A stretch of DNA of 64,000 bases. It comes from Bradyrhizobium monzae. Lineage in GTDB: Bacteria; Pseudomonadota; Alphaproteobacteria; Rhizobiales; Xanthobacteraceae. The translations under genes and the position numbers were made by a program. The stretch spans positions 1,178,001 through 1,242,000 of the forward strand of contig NZ_JAIRDQ010000001.1 of NCBI RefSeq assembly GCF_021458635.1. The letters are read 5' to 3'. Shown piece by piece: positions 1 to 9,200 of the stretch; within the stretch, counting starts at the first letter, position 1; the number at the start of each line of letters is the position of its first letter. The notes under the pieces are model-generated. The model ran no database searches. It worked only from the letters and a program-made list of their open reading frames with translations, and had not been told where the DNA came from.

Positions 1-108
1 AGCACCATCAGCAGCATCGAGGATGCGAAGAAGCTTCGCGACCTGTCGAAGCAGTTCGATGCAGAAGCCGATGCGCTGGACCGCAGCACCGGCGCGCGCG
101 ACGCTTGA
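1..108 (+). CDS. C-terminal fragment of an unidentified protein
   Basis: The first reading frame is open from the window edge and ends at a TGA at 106-108, giving 35 residues (start STISSIEDAKKLRD, end TGARDA). The composition is charged and helix-like with typical GC-rich third positions, as expected for the tail of a real gene entering from the left. Nothing in it identifies a family. It lies 140 bp upstream of the KaiC-like gene on the same strand. Confidence 0.5.
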   Translation, partial: STISSIEDAKKLRDLSKQFDAEADALDRSTGARDA

Positions 109-248
109 CCAAACCGTTCCTCTTTTCAGGCATGGAACTCGACGCCGCGCTTTGAATTCCTTTCCAACGTCCCTTTTCAACCAAGGCTTCGGCCTTGGGA
201 CTCAACACCGATGACGCCCTTTTCGGGGTAAAAGCGTCAGGAAGTTCG

Positions 249-1763
249 ATGATCAGTAAAGCTGGCACCCCTCAAGACGGTGAGCCCAAAGATTTGCCGC
301 GGGTCTCGACAGGCAGCGAAGGGCTCGATGACATCCTCGGAGGGGGCTTCGATGCCAACCGGATGTACCTGTACGAGGGCAGGCCCGGCACCGGCAAGAC
401 CACGATGGCGCTCCAGTTCCTGCTGAAAGGGGCCCGTGGTGGCGAACGCGTGCTCTACATTTCCCTGTCCGAAACCAAGCGCGAGCTGAATCTCGTGGCG
501 AAACGGCACGGCTGGTCGCTCGAGGGCGTCGACATCTTCGAACTGGTGCCACCGGAGACGACGCTCGATCCGGACCGCGAGCTCACGGTCTTCCATCCAG
601 CCGAAATGGAGTTGAGCGAAACGACCAATCTCGTGTTCAAGGAGGTCGAGCGCATCAATCCAACCCGCGTCGTACTCGACAGCCTGTCCGAACTGCGTCT
701 CCTCGCCCAGAACCCGCTGCGTTACAGGCGCCAGGTTCTGGCGCTGAAACACTTCTTCACCAACCGCAAGTGCACTGTGGTGCTGCTCGACGATCTCTCC
801 TCGTCCCAGGACGACCTGCAACTGCATTCGATTGCGCACGGCGTTGTGATGCTCGAACAGCTCGCCATCGACTACGGCGCGGAACGGCGCCGGCTTCGCG
901 TGATCAAGATGCGCGGCATCAAGTTTCGCGGTGGCTTCCATGATTTTACGATCGAAGCGGGTGGCTTGCGCATCTTCCCCCGCCTGGTCGCGGCCGAACA
1001 TCACAAGTCCTTTCCCGGTGAACTCACGCCCAGCGGCAACGCCGAGCTCGATCAGCTCCTGGGAGGCGGCCTCGAGCGCGGCACCAACGCACTTCTCATT
1101 GGGGCTGCCGGGGTCGGCAAGTCGTCCGTTGCGCTCACCTATGCAACATCAGCGGCCCAACGTGGCGAGCACGCCGCCTTCTTTGCGTTCGACGAAGGTC
1201 GCAGCACGGTCGAGGCGCGGGCCCGAACGCTCGGCCTGCCTCTGGAAAAATATGTCGAGTCCGGACTTATCCGGTTTCAACAGATCGATCCGGCCGAGCT
1301 GTCGCCAGGCGAATTCGCCGCAAACGTGCGGAGAAGCGTCGAGATCGACAATGCTCGCGTCGTCGTCATCGACAGTCTCAACGGCTACCTGGCTGCGATG
1401 CCGGACGAGCGGTTTCTCATCCTGCAAATGCATGAACTCCTGACCTATTTGGGGCAGCAAGGCGTACTGACGATTTTGGTTCTTGCGCAGCACGGGCTGG
1501 TCGGTCCCATGGATACGCCGCTCGACATCAGCTATCTGAGCGATGCCGTGGTCATGCTGCGCTACTTCGAATTGGCCGGAACTGTGCGGCGTGCTCTATC
1601 GGTCGTCAAGAAGCGCAGCGGCCATCATGAGCACACCATCCGCGAATTTCGCCTCGGCAGCGCCGGCATCAAGCTCGGCCCGCCGCTCCGGGAGTTCAGC
1701 GGCATCTTCTCCGGCAATCCCCAATATACCGGCAAGGCGACGCCGGAAGGGTCCGCCGGATGA
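249..1763 (+). CDS. KaiC-like RecA-superfamily ATPase with two P-loop domains
   Basis: A 504-residue protein with two KaiC/RadA-type ATPase domains. Domain 1 has Walker A GRPGTGKT at about residues 44-51 and the segment SETKRE where KaiC carries its catalytic glutamates. Domain 2 has GAAGVGKS at about 285-292 and FAFDEG in the matching place. The ATG at 249 is chosen because AGGAAG lies just upstream; an in-frame upstream start at 195 has no such support. I do not see a clear equivalent of the KaiC Ser-Thr autophosphorylation pair, and no kaiA or kaiB is in the window. The stop overlaps the start of the downstream kinase (ATGA), so the two are translationally coupled. The likely role is an ATP-driven signalling switch rather than a proven clock. 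Confidence 0.9.
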   Translation: MISKAGTPQDGEPKDLPRVSTGSEGLDDILGGGFDANRMYLYEGRPGTGKTTMALQFLLKGARGGERVLYISLSETKRELNLVAKRHGWSLEGVDIFELVPPETTLDPDRELTVFHPAEMELSETTNLVFKEVERINPTRVVLDSLSELRLLAQNPLRYRRQVLALKHFFTNRKCTVVLLDDLSSSQDDLQLHSIAHGVVMLEQLAIDYGAERRRLRVIKMRGIKFRGGFHDFTIEAGGLRIFPRLVAAEHHKSFPGELTPSGNAELDQLLGGGLERGTNALLIGAAGVGKSSVALTYATSAAQRGEHAAFFAFDEGRSTVEARARTLGLPLEKYVESGLIRFQQIDPAELSPGEFAANVRRSVEIDNARVVVIDSLNGYLAAMPDERFLILQMHELLTYLGQQGVLTILVLAQHGLVGPMDTPLDISYLSDAVVMLRYFELAGTVRRALSVVKKRSGHHEHTIREFRLGSAGIKLGPPLREFSGIFSGNPQYTGKATPEGSAG

Positions 1764-3466
1764 GCGCAGACCGCGATCAACAGGTTCTCATATTCGCTCC
1801 GATCGGCCGCGACGGGCAGGCTTCCGCCGAGCTCTTCCGCAGCGCGAACCTTGCCGCGATCAACTGCCGAAATCTCTCTGATCTCGTCAACGAGATGACC
1901 GCCGGCGTCGGCGTCGTTTTTTTGGCCGAAGAGGGTCTGTTCGGGAAAGACACGTCCGAGCTTGCAAGATGGATCGCGAACCAGCCGCCGTGGTCCGACC
2001 TCCCTTTCGTCATCCTCACCAGCCATCGCGAGCAGCCTGCCGTCGTCGCCTGGCGCCGCAGCATCGTCGCGCTGCTCCGCAACGTCTCGCTGCTCGAGCG
2101 GCCGGTCCAGCCGATGACGCTGACCAGCGCCATTCAGTCGGCAATGCGCGCCCGGGGACGTCAATATGAAATCCGGGCCTTGCTCGAGGCGCGCGAGCAG
2201 ACCGCTCAGCAGCTTGAAAAACTGGTGGTCGAGCGCACTCGTGCGCTGGAGGAGGCCAACGAGCAATTGCGCCTGGAGATGAACGAGCGCGCCCGGGTCG
2301 AGGAGACGCTCCGCCAGGCCCAGAAGATCGAAGCCCTCGGCCAGCTGACCGGCGGCGTTGCGCACGACTTCAATAATCTGCTGATGGTCATTTCCGGTGG
2401 CCTCGACATGCTCGACCGTCAGACGGATCCTGCCCGCCGTCGTCGCCTGATGGACGGAATGGTCCAGGCCGCGCAGCGCGGGGCCAGCCTGACCCGGCAA
2501 CTTCTGGCGTTCTCGCGCCGGCAGACGCTCCGGCCGGAGCCCGTCGACGTCGCCTCGCAGATGGGCGGCATGCGCGAACTGCTCGATCGAAGCCTGAGAG
2601 GCGACGTGCATGTCGAATTCGACTTTCCCGACACGCTCTGGCCGGTGGAAGTCGATCCCGGCGAGCTCGAGCTCGTGATCCTCAACCTCGCCGTCAACGC
2701 CCGCGACGCCATGCCCAACGGCGGCACGATTGTCGTGCGCGGGGAAAACCTGCCCGACCTGAACGACGAGCAGATCGCCGGGGATTACGTGCGCCTGTCC
2801 GTCATCGATACTGGCGTCGGCATGGGGCCGGAGATCCTGTCGCGCGTTTTCGAGCCGTTCTTCACCACCAAGGAGATCGGCAAGGGGTCGGGGCTTGGGC
2901 TTGCCCAGGTCCATGGATTTGCGACGCAGTCGCGCGGAAACGTCCGCATTCGATCCGAAGTTGGTAAAGGCACCAGCATCGAGCTTTATCTACCGCGATC
3001 GCACAGCGTTCCTTCCAGAGAACGGCATCTCATCGATCTCAACATGGTGCGACCGACGAAGAGCAACCATGGCCGAGTCCTTCTGGTCGAGGACGATGAC
3101 GAGGTTGCCGCACTGGTGAGCGAGATGCTCGGGCAACTCGGCTATGAGGTGACGCGCGCTGCGAGCGGCGCTGCCGCACTCGGTGCCCTGGCCGACGGCC
3201 GTGCCGTCGACTTCATCTTCTCCGATGTCATGATGCCCGGTGGCATGAACGGGGTCGAGCTTGCACGGGAGATCAAGAGAAGGCGAAGCGACCTGCCCGT
3301 CCTTCTCACCAGCGGATATTCCGAGGCCGCGGTTCACGAGGCCGAACTGGCGGGTATCCAGATTTTACCGAAACCCTATCATATCGACGAGCTGGCTGCG
3401 GCGCTCAGCGCAGCCAAGTTGGAGCACGGGCTCGACGTTGAATCAAAACGATCCAGCCGTTGCTGA
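1760..3466 (+). CDS. hybrid histidine kinase with N-terminal receiver-like domain and C-terminal receiver
   Basis: A 568-residue cytoplasmic kinase with no membrane segment. Residues 1-130 resemble a receiver fold ([15 protein letters not shown]) but lack the usual acidic pocket and phospho-Asp, so it is probably a pseudo-receiver. A coiled coil (about 140-190) follows, then the H-box [11 protein letters not shown] with His at about 202. An HATPase domain has [10 protein letters not shown] (N box), DTGVGMG and [11 protein letters not shown]-terminal receiver has LLVEDDDE, phospho-Asp in FSDVMMPGG (about 489) and Lys in LPKPY. The start overlaps the KaiC-like gene by 4 bp. The cytosolic architecture and coupling suggest its input comes from the KaiC-like partner. 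Confidence 0.93.
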   Translation: MSADRDQQVLIFAPIGRDGQASAELFRSANLAAINCRNLSDLVNEMTAGVGVVFLAEEGLFGKDTSELARWIANQPPWSDLPFVILTSHREQPAVVAWRRSIVALLRNVSLLERPVQPMTLTSAIQSAMRARGRQYEIRALLEAREQTAQQLEKLVVERTRALEEANEQLRLEMNERARVEETLRQAQKIEALGQLTGGVAHDFNNLLMVISGGLDMLDRQTDPARRRRLMDGMVQAAQRGASLTRQLLAFSRRQTLRPEPVDVASQMGGMRELLDRSLRGDVHVEFDFPDTLWPVEVDPGELELVILNLAVNARDAMPNGGTIVVRGENLPDLNDEQIAGDYVRLSVIDTGVGMGPEILSRVFEPFFTTKEIGKGSGLGLAQVHGFATQSRGNVRIRSEVGKGTSIELYLPRSHSVPSRERHLIDLNMVRPTKSNHGRVLLVEDDDEVAALVSEMLGQLGYEVTRAASGAAALGALADGRAVDFIFSDVMMPGGMNGVELAREIKRRRSDLPVLLTSGYSEAAVHEAELAGIQILPKPYHIDELAAALSAAKLEHGLDVESKRSSRC

Positions 3467-3530
3467 TACCGCAAGGCCTCGTACCACGAAACCGATCGAC
3501 GATAGGGCACGAAAGCAGCTATCTGCCTCC

Positions 3531-3895
3531 ATGGATCATTTCAGCACCGACAGGTTGACCGCCGAGCGATTGCGCGAGGACCATCTGGGCGTTGCGAACG
3601 AAGGACGGCGCCTTCGCCGGACGGGCGGGAATTCGGCACATCATCGTGGACAACGTGGACGAGATCGAAATTGCCTACACGTTCAAGCGCGATGTTTGGG
3701 GCCAGGGATTTGAGCGAGATCGCGACCGCGCTGACCGACATCGGGCTGTCACACCTGAAATTGCCCTCCCTCATCGGCCTCTCCTTCTTCGCGCACAGCG
3801 CATCGCGGCGCGTGCTGGAGAAGTCGAACTATGTGCTTGAAAGGAGTACGACGCATCACGGCGGGGACGTCGTGATCTACCGTATCAGACGGTGA
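3531..3895 (+). pseudogene. GNAT-family N-acetyltransferase remnant with deletion and frameshift
   Basis: Three pieces in three frames together resemble a GNAT acetyltransferase. The N-terminal piece (from ATG 3531: STDRLTAERLREDHLG) breaks near 3590. A second frame resumes with LRTKDGAFAGRAG and the core EIEIAYTFKRDVWGQGF. A third frame from about 3713 continues SEIATALTDIGLSHLK and ends at TGA 3893-3895 (GDVVIYRIRR). The join near 3590 lacks roughly 40 residues that the family normally has there, and the join near 3710 is a two-base loss inside the acetyl-CoA-binding region. Both lesions must be real or both must be errors for a full enzyme to exist, so I call it a pseudogene. It sits between the kinase and the convergent receiver gene. 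Confidence 0.8.
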
Positions 3896-4280
3896 TACAT
3901 GAGATGCCGGCAGCTCGCAGCTTCATGAGCGCCGCGACCAGCTGATCGGGGTGAAACGGCTTTTCGAGGAGCATGCTGTTGGGGACGCCTTGAGACCTCC
4001 ACGATGCTGCACCGGCGCTGCCCGTGATGTACACGACCGGAAGGGTCGGATCCTTTTCTCGCATTCTCCGGGCGAGATCCCAGCCATTCAGCTTGCCGCC
4101 AAGATAGACATCGGTCACGAGCACCTTGTGATTCTTTCCGCGCGCGACGAACACCGTGATCGCCTCCTCGCCGGACGAAAGGATGTCGGCAGCAAAGCCT
4201 GCGTCCGCCAACACGTTCTCGAGCACACCCTGGAGCGGATATTCGTCCTCCACGATCAAAATCGACGGCGGTTCCGACAT
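3885..4280 (-). CDS. single-domain response regulator (receiver only)
   Basis: A 131-residue stand-alone receiver. ILIVEDE gives the acidic pair (about E11 and D12), VTDVYLGG the phosphoacceptor Asp (about 57), VYITGS the conserved Thr and LLEKPF the conserved Lys. No output domain follows, so it probably works as a phosphorelay or protein-interaction module, like CheY/DivK-type or FixJ-like short regulators. The ATG at 4280 matches where receivers normally begin; longer in-frame upstream starts add unrelated sequence. Its 3' end overlaps the GNAT remnant by a few bases. The nearby hybrid kinase is a possible partner, by position only. Confidence 0.9.
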   Translation of the reverse strand: MSEPPSILIVEDEYPLQGVLENVLADAGFAADILSSGEEAITVFVARGKNHKVLVTDVYLGGKLNGWDLARRMREKDPTLPVVYITGSAGAASWRSQGVPNSMLLEKPFHPDQLVAALMKLRAAGISCITV

Positions 4281-4474
4281 GTGAGCCTTTGATTGGCCGG
4301 CGATCCGACCCGACACGAGGTTCCAGTTCGAGCAAAGCGCAACATGCGTTTCTGGCTTTCTCACGATGGCGCGTGTGAAACCTGAACAGCCATTCAAGAA
4401 AGTTTCTCGCTGGTTCCTGCAACAGCCGACAGGGGGCAGAAGTTGACCCTCGGACGATGCAGAAGGAGGAACAG

Positions 4475-4708
4475 ATGAAGAAGCTGACTTACGCTCTTGC
4501 GGCGGTCGCGACGCTCGCAATCGGTGCCCCTACCATCGCCAATGCGGCGGGCATCGGGATCTACGTCGGCGGCGACAGGGACTACTATGACGGCCCGCGC
4601 GCGCGCATCTACGAGCATAACCGTGGCTGGCATCATGGCTGGTACCACCACGATCGCGATTATGACCGCGGCGTCGTGATCCGTCGCCATTACTGGGACG
4701 ACGATTAG
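4475..4708 (+). CDS. small exported His/Tyr/Asp-rich protein
   Basis: A 77-residue protein beginning MKKLTYALAAVATLAIG, a good Sec signal peptide with a likely cleavage after ANA or NAA (about residue 25). The mature part is short and rich in Asp, His, Tyr, Arg and Trp (HHGWYHHDRDY). Similar small periplasmic proteins are common in Bradyrhizobium but have no assigned role. The start at 4475 is set by GAAGGAGGA at 4462-4470; an ATG at 4457 would place that ribosome site inside the gene. A strong terminator follows 26 bp after the stop, so it is a single-gene transcript. Confidence 0.82.
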   Translation: MKKLTYALAAVATLAIGAPTIANAAGIGIYVGGDRDYYDGPRARIYEHNRGWHHGWYHHDRDYDRGVVIRRHYWDDD

Positions 4709-4733
4709 TTCGTACCAGCACTGTGAAACAAGG

Positions 4734-4760
4734 AGGCCTCGCTTCGGCGAGGCCTTTTTG
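4734..4760 (+). terminator. Rho-independent terminator
   Basis: A perfect 9-bp stem (AGGCCTCGC at 4734-4742 with GCGAGGCCT at 4747-4755) closes a TTCG tetraloop and runs into TTTTTG. It terminates the small exported gene ending at 4708 and, in reverse, may also protect the cupin gene that converges on it. Confidence 0.9.
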
Positions 4761-4799
4761 TATCTGGGAGAACGCGACGACAGCCCGCCCTGCAGACTC

Positions 4800-5167
4800 T
4801 TAGGGTTCCAGTGTGTAGGAGCGTCCGGGTTCAAGCACGTAGATGGTCAGGAAGCGGAGCGGATGGTCCGGGTCGCAATTACGAAAGTGCGTGTGCGGAA
4901 GATCCGCCCGGTCCTGCAGCGTCTCGCCGCGCGATATTGCCGCGGTTCGTCGCTGCCATAAGCGGACTCGGCAACGCCTTCGATGATGTAGATTGCACCG
5001 GCAACGGGATGGCGGTGAAGCGGAGCAACGCCGCTCGGCGGATAGGTGACCTCGACGACCATGAGGCCCTGATTGCCGGGCATTGGAAGACGTTCGAGAA
5101 TCTTGCGGGTGACGCCGGCAAAGCCTGCCTGTTGCGCGCTTGCCTGACTCCGGGGACGTTCAACCAT
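4800..5167 (-). pseudogene. cupin-domain protein with a one-base frameshift
   Basis: The intact part begins at about 5167 and reads a cupin core: VVEVTYPPSGVAPLHRHP (metal-binding HRH), AIYIIEGVAES and YGSDEPRQYRA. Near 4925-4931 the frame is lost. Adding one G there restores a sensible tail: GETLQDRADLPHTHF, then RNCDPDHPLRFLTIYVLEPG, ending TLEP at a TAA (4800-4802). The tail includes the second cupin motif with its histidine, so it was part of the original gene. As read, the product would end in an unrelated arginine-rich tail. A single-base sequencing or assembly error is possible, so this could be an intact cupin of about 120 residues. Confidence 0.75.
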
Positions 5168-5308
5168 TGGGCACCCCTCTTCGTCGATCTAAGACTCCTC
5201 GACTTGTAACCCTCACCGGACCTCGCGGCCATGTTCGAAGCGAGCCGCAAAATAAATCCCACCCGAATTTGAATGGCGTTCCGGCAATCGACTGTCTATG
5301 GTCCAATC

Positions 5309-5671
5309 ATGTCGCGCCTCTTGTGTTTATTTGTTGCTGCCATCCTGTCGCTGCTGCCGGTCGTTGCGCCTGCCGCGCCCGTTGCGAAGAAGCCCAAGCA
5401 AGCCTGGCACGGCTACGGCTTCCTGCCCGGCTATCGCCAGCCGCTGAGCAACAGCCAGCCGATCTACATGCAGAAGAACGGCTTTCGTCGCTACGCGCGC
5501 GAGAACCAGCGCCCCTGGTACATCGATCCCGTGCCGAGCTATTACCGCTTCATCGACGGCGAATGGCGCTATTTCGGCCGGCCCGGTTTTGGCGGGTCCC
5601 GCTACAATGGCGGCAGCTTCGGTCCGTGCTGGACCCGGACGCCGATCGGCGCGATCTGGAATTGCGGCTGA
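5309..5671 (+). CDS. exported protein of unknown function
   Basis: A 120-residue protein. MSRLLCLFVAAILSLLPVVAPAAP is a clear Sec signal peptide. The mature part is aromatic and Gly/Arg-rich (GYGFLPGYRQP, PSYYRFIDGEWRYFGRPGFGG) and has a Cys pair near the end (GPCWTRTPIGAIWNCG) that could form a disulfide in the periplasm. The start at 5309 puts the signal peptide at the N-terminus; an earlier in-frame ATG at 5273 would add a non-signal leader. I do not recognise the family. It converges on the fatty acid hydroxylase gene with 4 bp between stops. Confidence 0.8.
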   Translation: MSRLLCLFVAAILSLLPVVAPAAPVAKKPKQAWHGYGFLPGYRQPLSNSQPIYMQKNGFRRYARENQRPWYIDPVPSYYRFIDGEWRYFGRPGFGGSRYNGGSFGPCWTRTPIGAIWNCG

Positions 5672-5675
5672 GCCG

Positions 5676-6212
5676 TCATTCGGAACAAAACGTTCCGAAG
5701 ACGCGATCCCACATGCTGGTGACCACGCCGAAATTGCACGGCCGCTTGCCGTAGTGATGGCGGGTGTGGCGGCGCTTCAGGCGCCAGAGATAGCCGCCGC
5801 GCTTCACGGGGCGATGGTGGATGATGTGGTGAAGCGCGCCGAAATAGATGTAGCCCAGCATCAGTCCCGCCGTGACGGTGCAGGCGCTGCCAAACCCGAC
5901 CAGCAGCCACACCGGCAGCAGCGATCCCAAACAGATCGATCCCAGGCTCAGCCACAGCGGCGAGCCGACCAGTGCGCGCGGGTCGGAATGGTGCATGTCG
6001 TGCAAGGCGGCCAGATAGGCAGGACCATGCAGCGCGAACCGGTGAATGACGTATTCGGCAAGGCTCCAGAGCAACAACCCGCTTGCGAAGCCGACCGCCG
6101 CTTCGTCCCAGCGCAGCGGCTCTTTCCGGAGCATCGCGACCGCGACCAGCGCGGCGCTCGCGAGGGGATAGAAGACGAAATCGGCAAAGTACAAAAAATT
6201 TTTCAGTCGCAT
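5676..6212 (-). CDS. fatty acid hydroxylase / sterol desaturase-family membrane protein
   Basis: A 178-residue membrane protein with about four hydrophobic helices and the di-iron histidine clusters of this superfamily: HRFALH, HDMHH, HHIIHH and HTRHH. Such enzymes hydroxylate or desaturate lipids or carotenoids at the inner membrane using O2 and a non-haem di-iron site. The substrate cannot be told from sequence. The ATG at 6212 (or one at 6224) lies inside the last codons of the upstream cyclase gene, so translation is probably coupled. The short length fits the compact bacterial forms. It is possible that the pair is co-expressed only for positional reasons. Confidence 0.85.
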   Translation of the reverse strand: MRLKNFLYFADFVFYPLASAALVAVAMLRKEPLRWDEAAVGFASGLLLWSLAEYVIHRFALHGPAYLAALHDMHHSDPRALVGSPLWLSLGSICLGSLLPVWLLVGFGSACTVTAGLMLGYIYFGALHHIIHHRPVKRGGYLWRLKRRHTRHHYGKRPCNFGVVTSMWDRVFGTFCSE

Positions 6213-9200
6213 GGGTTTGCGCATGCGCTGGTCTTGCTGGAACGCTCCATGGCCGCCCGTGCTTCGAAAATCTCCGGCAACTCCTGTGCGTTGGTGAACA
6301 TCCCGACCACTGGCATGAGCACGCTGTGCGCCTGCGCATCCGTTCCGCTCGCTTGATACAGCCTGGCAAGCGAGAGCGCTGCGCGCAGCTCGTACGTCGC
6401 AGTGCGCTGCGCCCGTGCGGTCTCGATGGCCTGGATGAACGCCGCCTCCGCGGCGACGATATCGATGGGATCCTTGCGCAGCAGCAGCTCGCCGCGCCAA
6501 CGCTGGATCTCCGGGGTGAACCATTCCTGTCCGGTCCGCTCCACCTCGACGAGCTGTTCGTCGAGGATCGCGAGCGCCTCGTCGAACTGCCCCTCGTCGG
6601 CCTTGGCTTCCGCGAGCAGCGTCCAGGTCAAGGGCACGTAGAGCCCGGTCGCCATCTTCCCGACCAGCGGCAGCGCGATGGAGTCCTCCATCTCCTGGAG
6701 CCCGGCCGCGCGTTCGCCGAGACGGCAGCGGATCCAGCCGTTCCAGAATTTTCCGGCCCGTGTGTAGAGCAGAAGTCCGTGTTCGCGGCTGAGCTCGATC
6801 ACGGCATCGACATGGGGCCTCGCGCCTTCAGGGTTGCCGCGCACCGCCTCGAGCACGATCTTGTGGAAATGCGTGTAGACCATCGTCGCGACATGGCCGC
6901 TGTCGGCCGCACGGCGGATCGCTTCCTGCGCCAGTTGCTCGGCGCGATCGACTTCGCCGAGCGGCCACAGCACCAGCGCAAGATAGATCGCCGCCGCGAT
7001 CCCGTAATCGTGGCCATACAGAAACGCGAGATTGCGATCGTGCTCATCGCGGTAGATCGTGAGCGCCTGCTCGAGATGCTGCTTGGCATCGGCGAAATTG
7101 CCTTCGAACCAGCGGGTCATGCCGCAGACGCGATGGGCGATCCCCGCCTCCGGCGCGTCGGGCCGGTCGGCGGTATCGTGCAGGAAGGCCTGCGCGAGCT
7201 CCTGCATCGATCCGAGCTCGCTGCGAACGAGGCTACCGACCCACAGGCCGTAGGTCGCGGCGAACCGTTCGGGCGCGCCCTTGAGCCCCGAGGCGAGCTC
7301 GCGCGCACGTGCGAATGCGACCGACGTCTCCGGCGCGCCATAGCCGCGTGTTGCGATCAGCGCATTGCCATAGGCGATCTGCAATTGCAGCCGCCGGCTC
7401 TGCCCCGCCGGGCTTTCGCTCAAGCCTTCGGCAAGACCGATGGCCTTGGTCAGATGCGCGATCGCCTCGGGATAGGCCGAGCTGCGCAAGGACCGGTCGC
7501 CCGCCTTGCCCCACCATTCGACGGCGTCCTCAACGAGACCAGCCTGCGTGAGATGATGCGCGGCAATTTCGGGCGCTGCTGCGGCGTCGTCCGGGAATTT
7601 CTCCTGGAGCACGGCTGCGATCCGCTCGTGCAATCGCCGCCGGCTGCTCCTGAGCAGGCTTTCATAGGCGGTGTCCTGCACCAGCGCATGCTTGAACGTA
7701 TAGACGCTTTCGGGCGCAGCCCCGCTGCGGAAAATCAATTCGGCGGCCTCGAGCTGGGCCAGCCGGGTATCGAGCTCGGCATCGTCCTTGTCCGAGATCG
7801 CACGCAACAGCACGTCGGAGAATTCGCGGCCGATGACGGCGCACACTTGCGCGACCTCCTTTGCCGGCCCGAGCCGGTCGAGCCGCGCCATCAGCGAATC
7901 CTGGAGCGTTGTCGGGATCGACAGGCGCGGCAGGCTGCCGGCCATCCTGTAGCGTCCGCCCGCCCCCTTTTCGAGGACGCCCATCTCCAGCACCGTGCGC
8001 GTCAGCTCCTCGACGAACAGCGGGATGCCGTCGGTCCGCGTCGCGATCTGCGTGACCAGCTCGGACGGGACCGCGCGGCTTCCGATCACCTCGGCGATCA
8101 TGTGCTGGACGTCGGTCTCCTTGAGCCGTCCGAGCTGCAGCGTCGTCAAATTCGCCGGGCCCATCCATGGCAGCGTGAATTCGTCGCGGAACGTCAGCAC
8201 GAGCAGCAGGCGAAGCTGGTCGGCCAACCTGACCGCGAGCCCGAGCAGCTCGAGCGAGGTCGCATCGGCCCAATGCAAATCCTCGACGATACACACCACC
8301 GGCGCCTCGGCGCACAGGCGCTGCAAGCGCTGGATCAGCGCCGCAAGCGTGTTGCGCCGCAGCTGTTGCGGCGTCCAGTCGAGCGGCGGATAGCATCCGT
8401 CGGTGGCAATCGACAGCAGATCCGCAAACAGCGGCACCAGCGTCGGCGTCTTCAGATCGTTGCGCCCGAGCAGCGCTTCGAGCTTGCGCAGACGCTGGGC
8501 GTTGCCGCCGCCGGCGCCGAGCTTCGCCGCCCGCTGCAGCTGGGTGATGACGGGATAGAGCGCGCTGGCACGATGATGCGGCGAGCACTGATAGCGCAGC
8601 CGGATGTGCGGCTCCGCCGCGACCCGCTCATTGAGAAAATGCGCAGCTAACCGCGACTTGCCGATGCCGGGCTCGCCAGAAATCAGCACGACCTGGCCCT
8701 GGCCGCGCCAGGCCCGCTGCTTGCACTCGGCCAGCCGGTCGAGCTCGTGCTCGCGGCCGACGAAACCGGCGAGGCCTGCGGAGCGATAGGCTTCGAAGCG
8801 GCTCGCGAGCGGCGATGGACGCTCCACCGCCCAGACTTCGATCGGCTCGCTGAACCCCTTGATCGCGCGGGTGCCGAGCGCGCTCAGCTCGAACAGATTG
8901 CCGAGCAGCCGGCGCGTCGAGGACGCGATGATGACGGAGCCCGGTTCGGCGAAGGCCTGCATCCGCGCTGCGAGGTTGGGCGTCTCGCCGATCACCTCGA
9001 GCCGGCTCGAGGCGCCCATTGCGAAGAGATCGCCGACGACGACGAGCCCGGTCGCAATCCCGATCCGCACCTCCAGCCGCAGGCCCGGCTGGACGTCGAT
9101 GGCCTGGACCGCGGCGGTGATCTCGAGCCCTGCGCGCACCGCGCGCTCGGCATCGTCCTCGTGAGCGGATGGATAGCCGAAATAGGACAGGATGCCGTCG

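Noticed and set aside
108..248. Possible general-stress (EcfG-type GGAAC) promoter and hairpin before the KaiC-like gene
   Set aside because: GGAAC is present but no good partner element lies at 16-17 bp. The CCAAGGC hairpin has no T-run, so I would not annotate either.
1625..2914. 429-codon reverse frame across the kinase gene
   Set aside because: Antisense shadow of a kinase with every catalytic motif intact.
6083..8650. Long open frame (about 855 codons) on the + strand opposite the cyclase gene
   Set aside because: It is an arginine/glutamine-rich shadow of the SAM-cyclase gene with no domain, and the reverse-strand protein has clear motifs throughout.
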